From: Prevotellaceae bacterium
GTDB lineage: Bacteria > Bacteroidota > Bacteroidia > Bacteroidales > UBA932
NCBI GenBank assembly: GCA_031285695.1
Contig: JAITVR010000039.1
Coordinates: forward strand, 1 to 5,450
Direction: 5' to 3'
DNA length: 5,450 nt
Shown: positions 5,443-5,450 of the stretch, one piece after another
Layout of the letters: each line of letters begins with the position of its first letter
How positions within the stretch are numbered: the first letter of the stretch is position 1
Position numbers and translations under genes: made by a program
Notes under the pieces: model-generated
Database searches by the model: none
What the model was told of the DNA's origin: nothing
What the model saw: the letters and a program-made list of their open reading frames with translations, nothing else

Positions 5443-5450
5443 TAATGAGA

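Overview
The window looks like a chromosomal segment from a member of the Bacteroidota. The evidence is a perfect match to that phylum's -7 promoter consensus (TAnnTTTG) upstream of the tag-like gene, start codons preceded by A-rich leaders without a clear Shine-Dalgarno sequence, and the style of the secreted PQQ-like propeller protein. No rRNA or marker gene is present, so anything below phylum level would be a guess.

Layout. Four genes on the minus strand fill the left half. Read 5' to 3' they are an AAA/ABC-type ATPase (2924-1740), a DUF4276-type protein (1737-1165), a zinc-dependent beta-keto acid cleavage enzyme of the DUF849/BKACE family (1141-296) and a small cupin that runs off the left edge (293-1). 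The first two are 2 bp apart and the last two are 2 bp apart, so each pair is almost certainly co-transcribed. The link between the pairs (23 bp) is less certain. Diverging from the ATPase is a complete DNA-3-methyladenine glycosylase I gene (tag, 3083-3658). A 527-bp non-coding stretch follows (3659-4185), packed with repeats: a seven-copy 21-bp tandem array and several palindromic, REP/MITE-like elements. The right end holds a complete secreted PQQ-like beta-propeller protein (4186-5442).

How the genes may work together. The ATPase and its DUF4276 partner resemble a split OLD-like system: a RecF/SMC-type ATPase plus a small protein with acidic motifs that look Toprim-like. This is the architecture of anti-phage modules such as PARIS and, as a single polypeptide, of OLD and Gabija GajA. 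The pair is visibly more AT-rich than the flanking genes, which suggests horizontal acquisition. BKACE and cupin look like an unrelated catabolic pair: cleavage of a beta-keto acid with acetyl-CoA, with an unidentified substrate. Tag repairs alkylated DNA. The propeller protein has no visible functional link to its neighbours.

The best candidates for something new are the ATPase/DUF4276 pair as a putative defence module, and the helically phased 21-bp tandem array next to nested palindromes.
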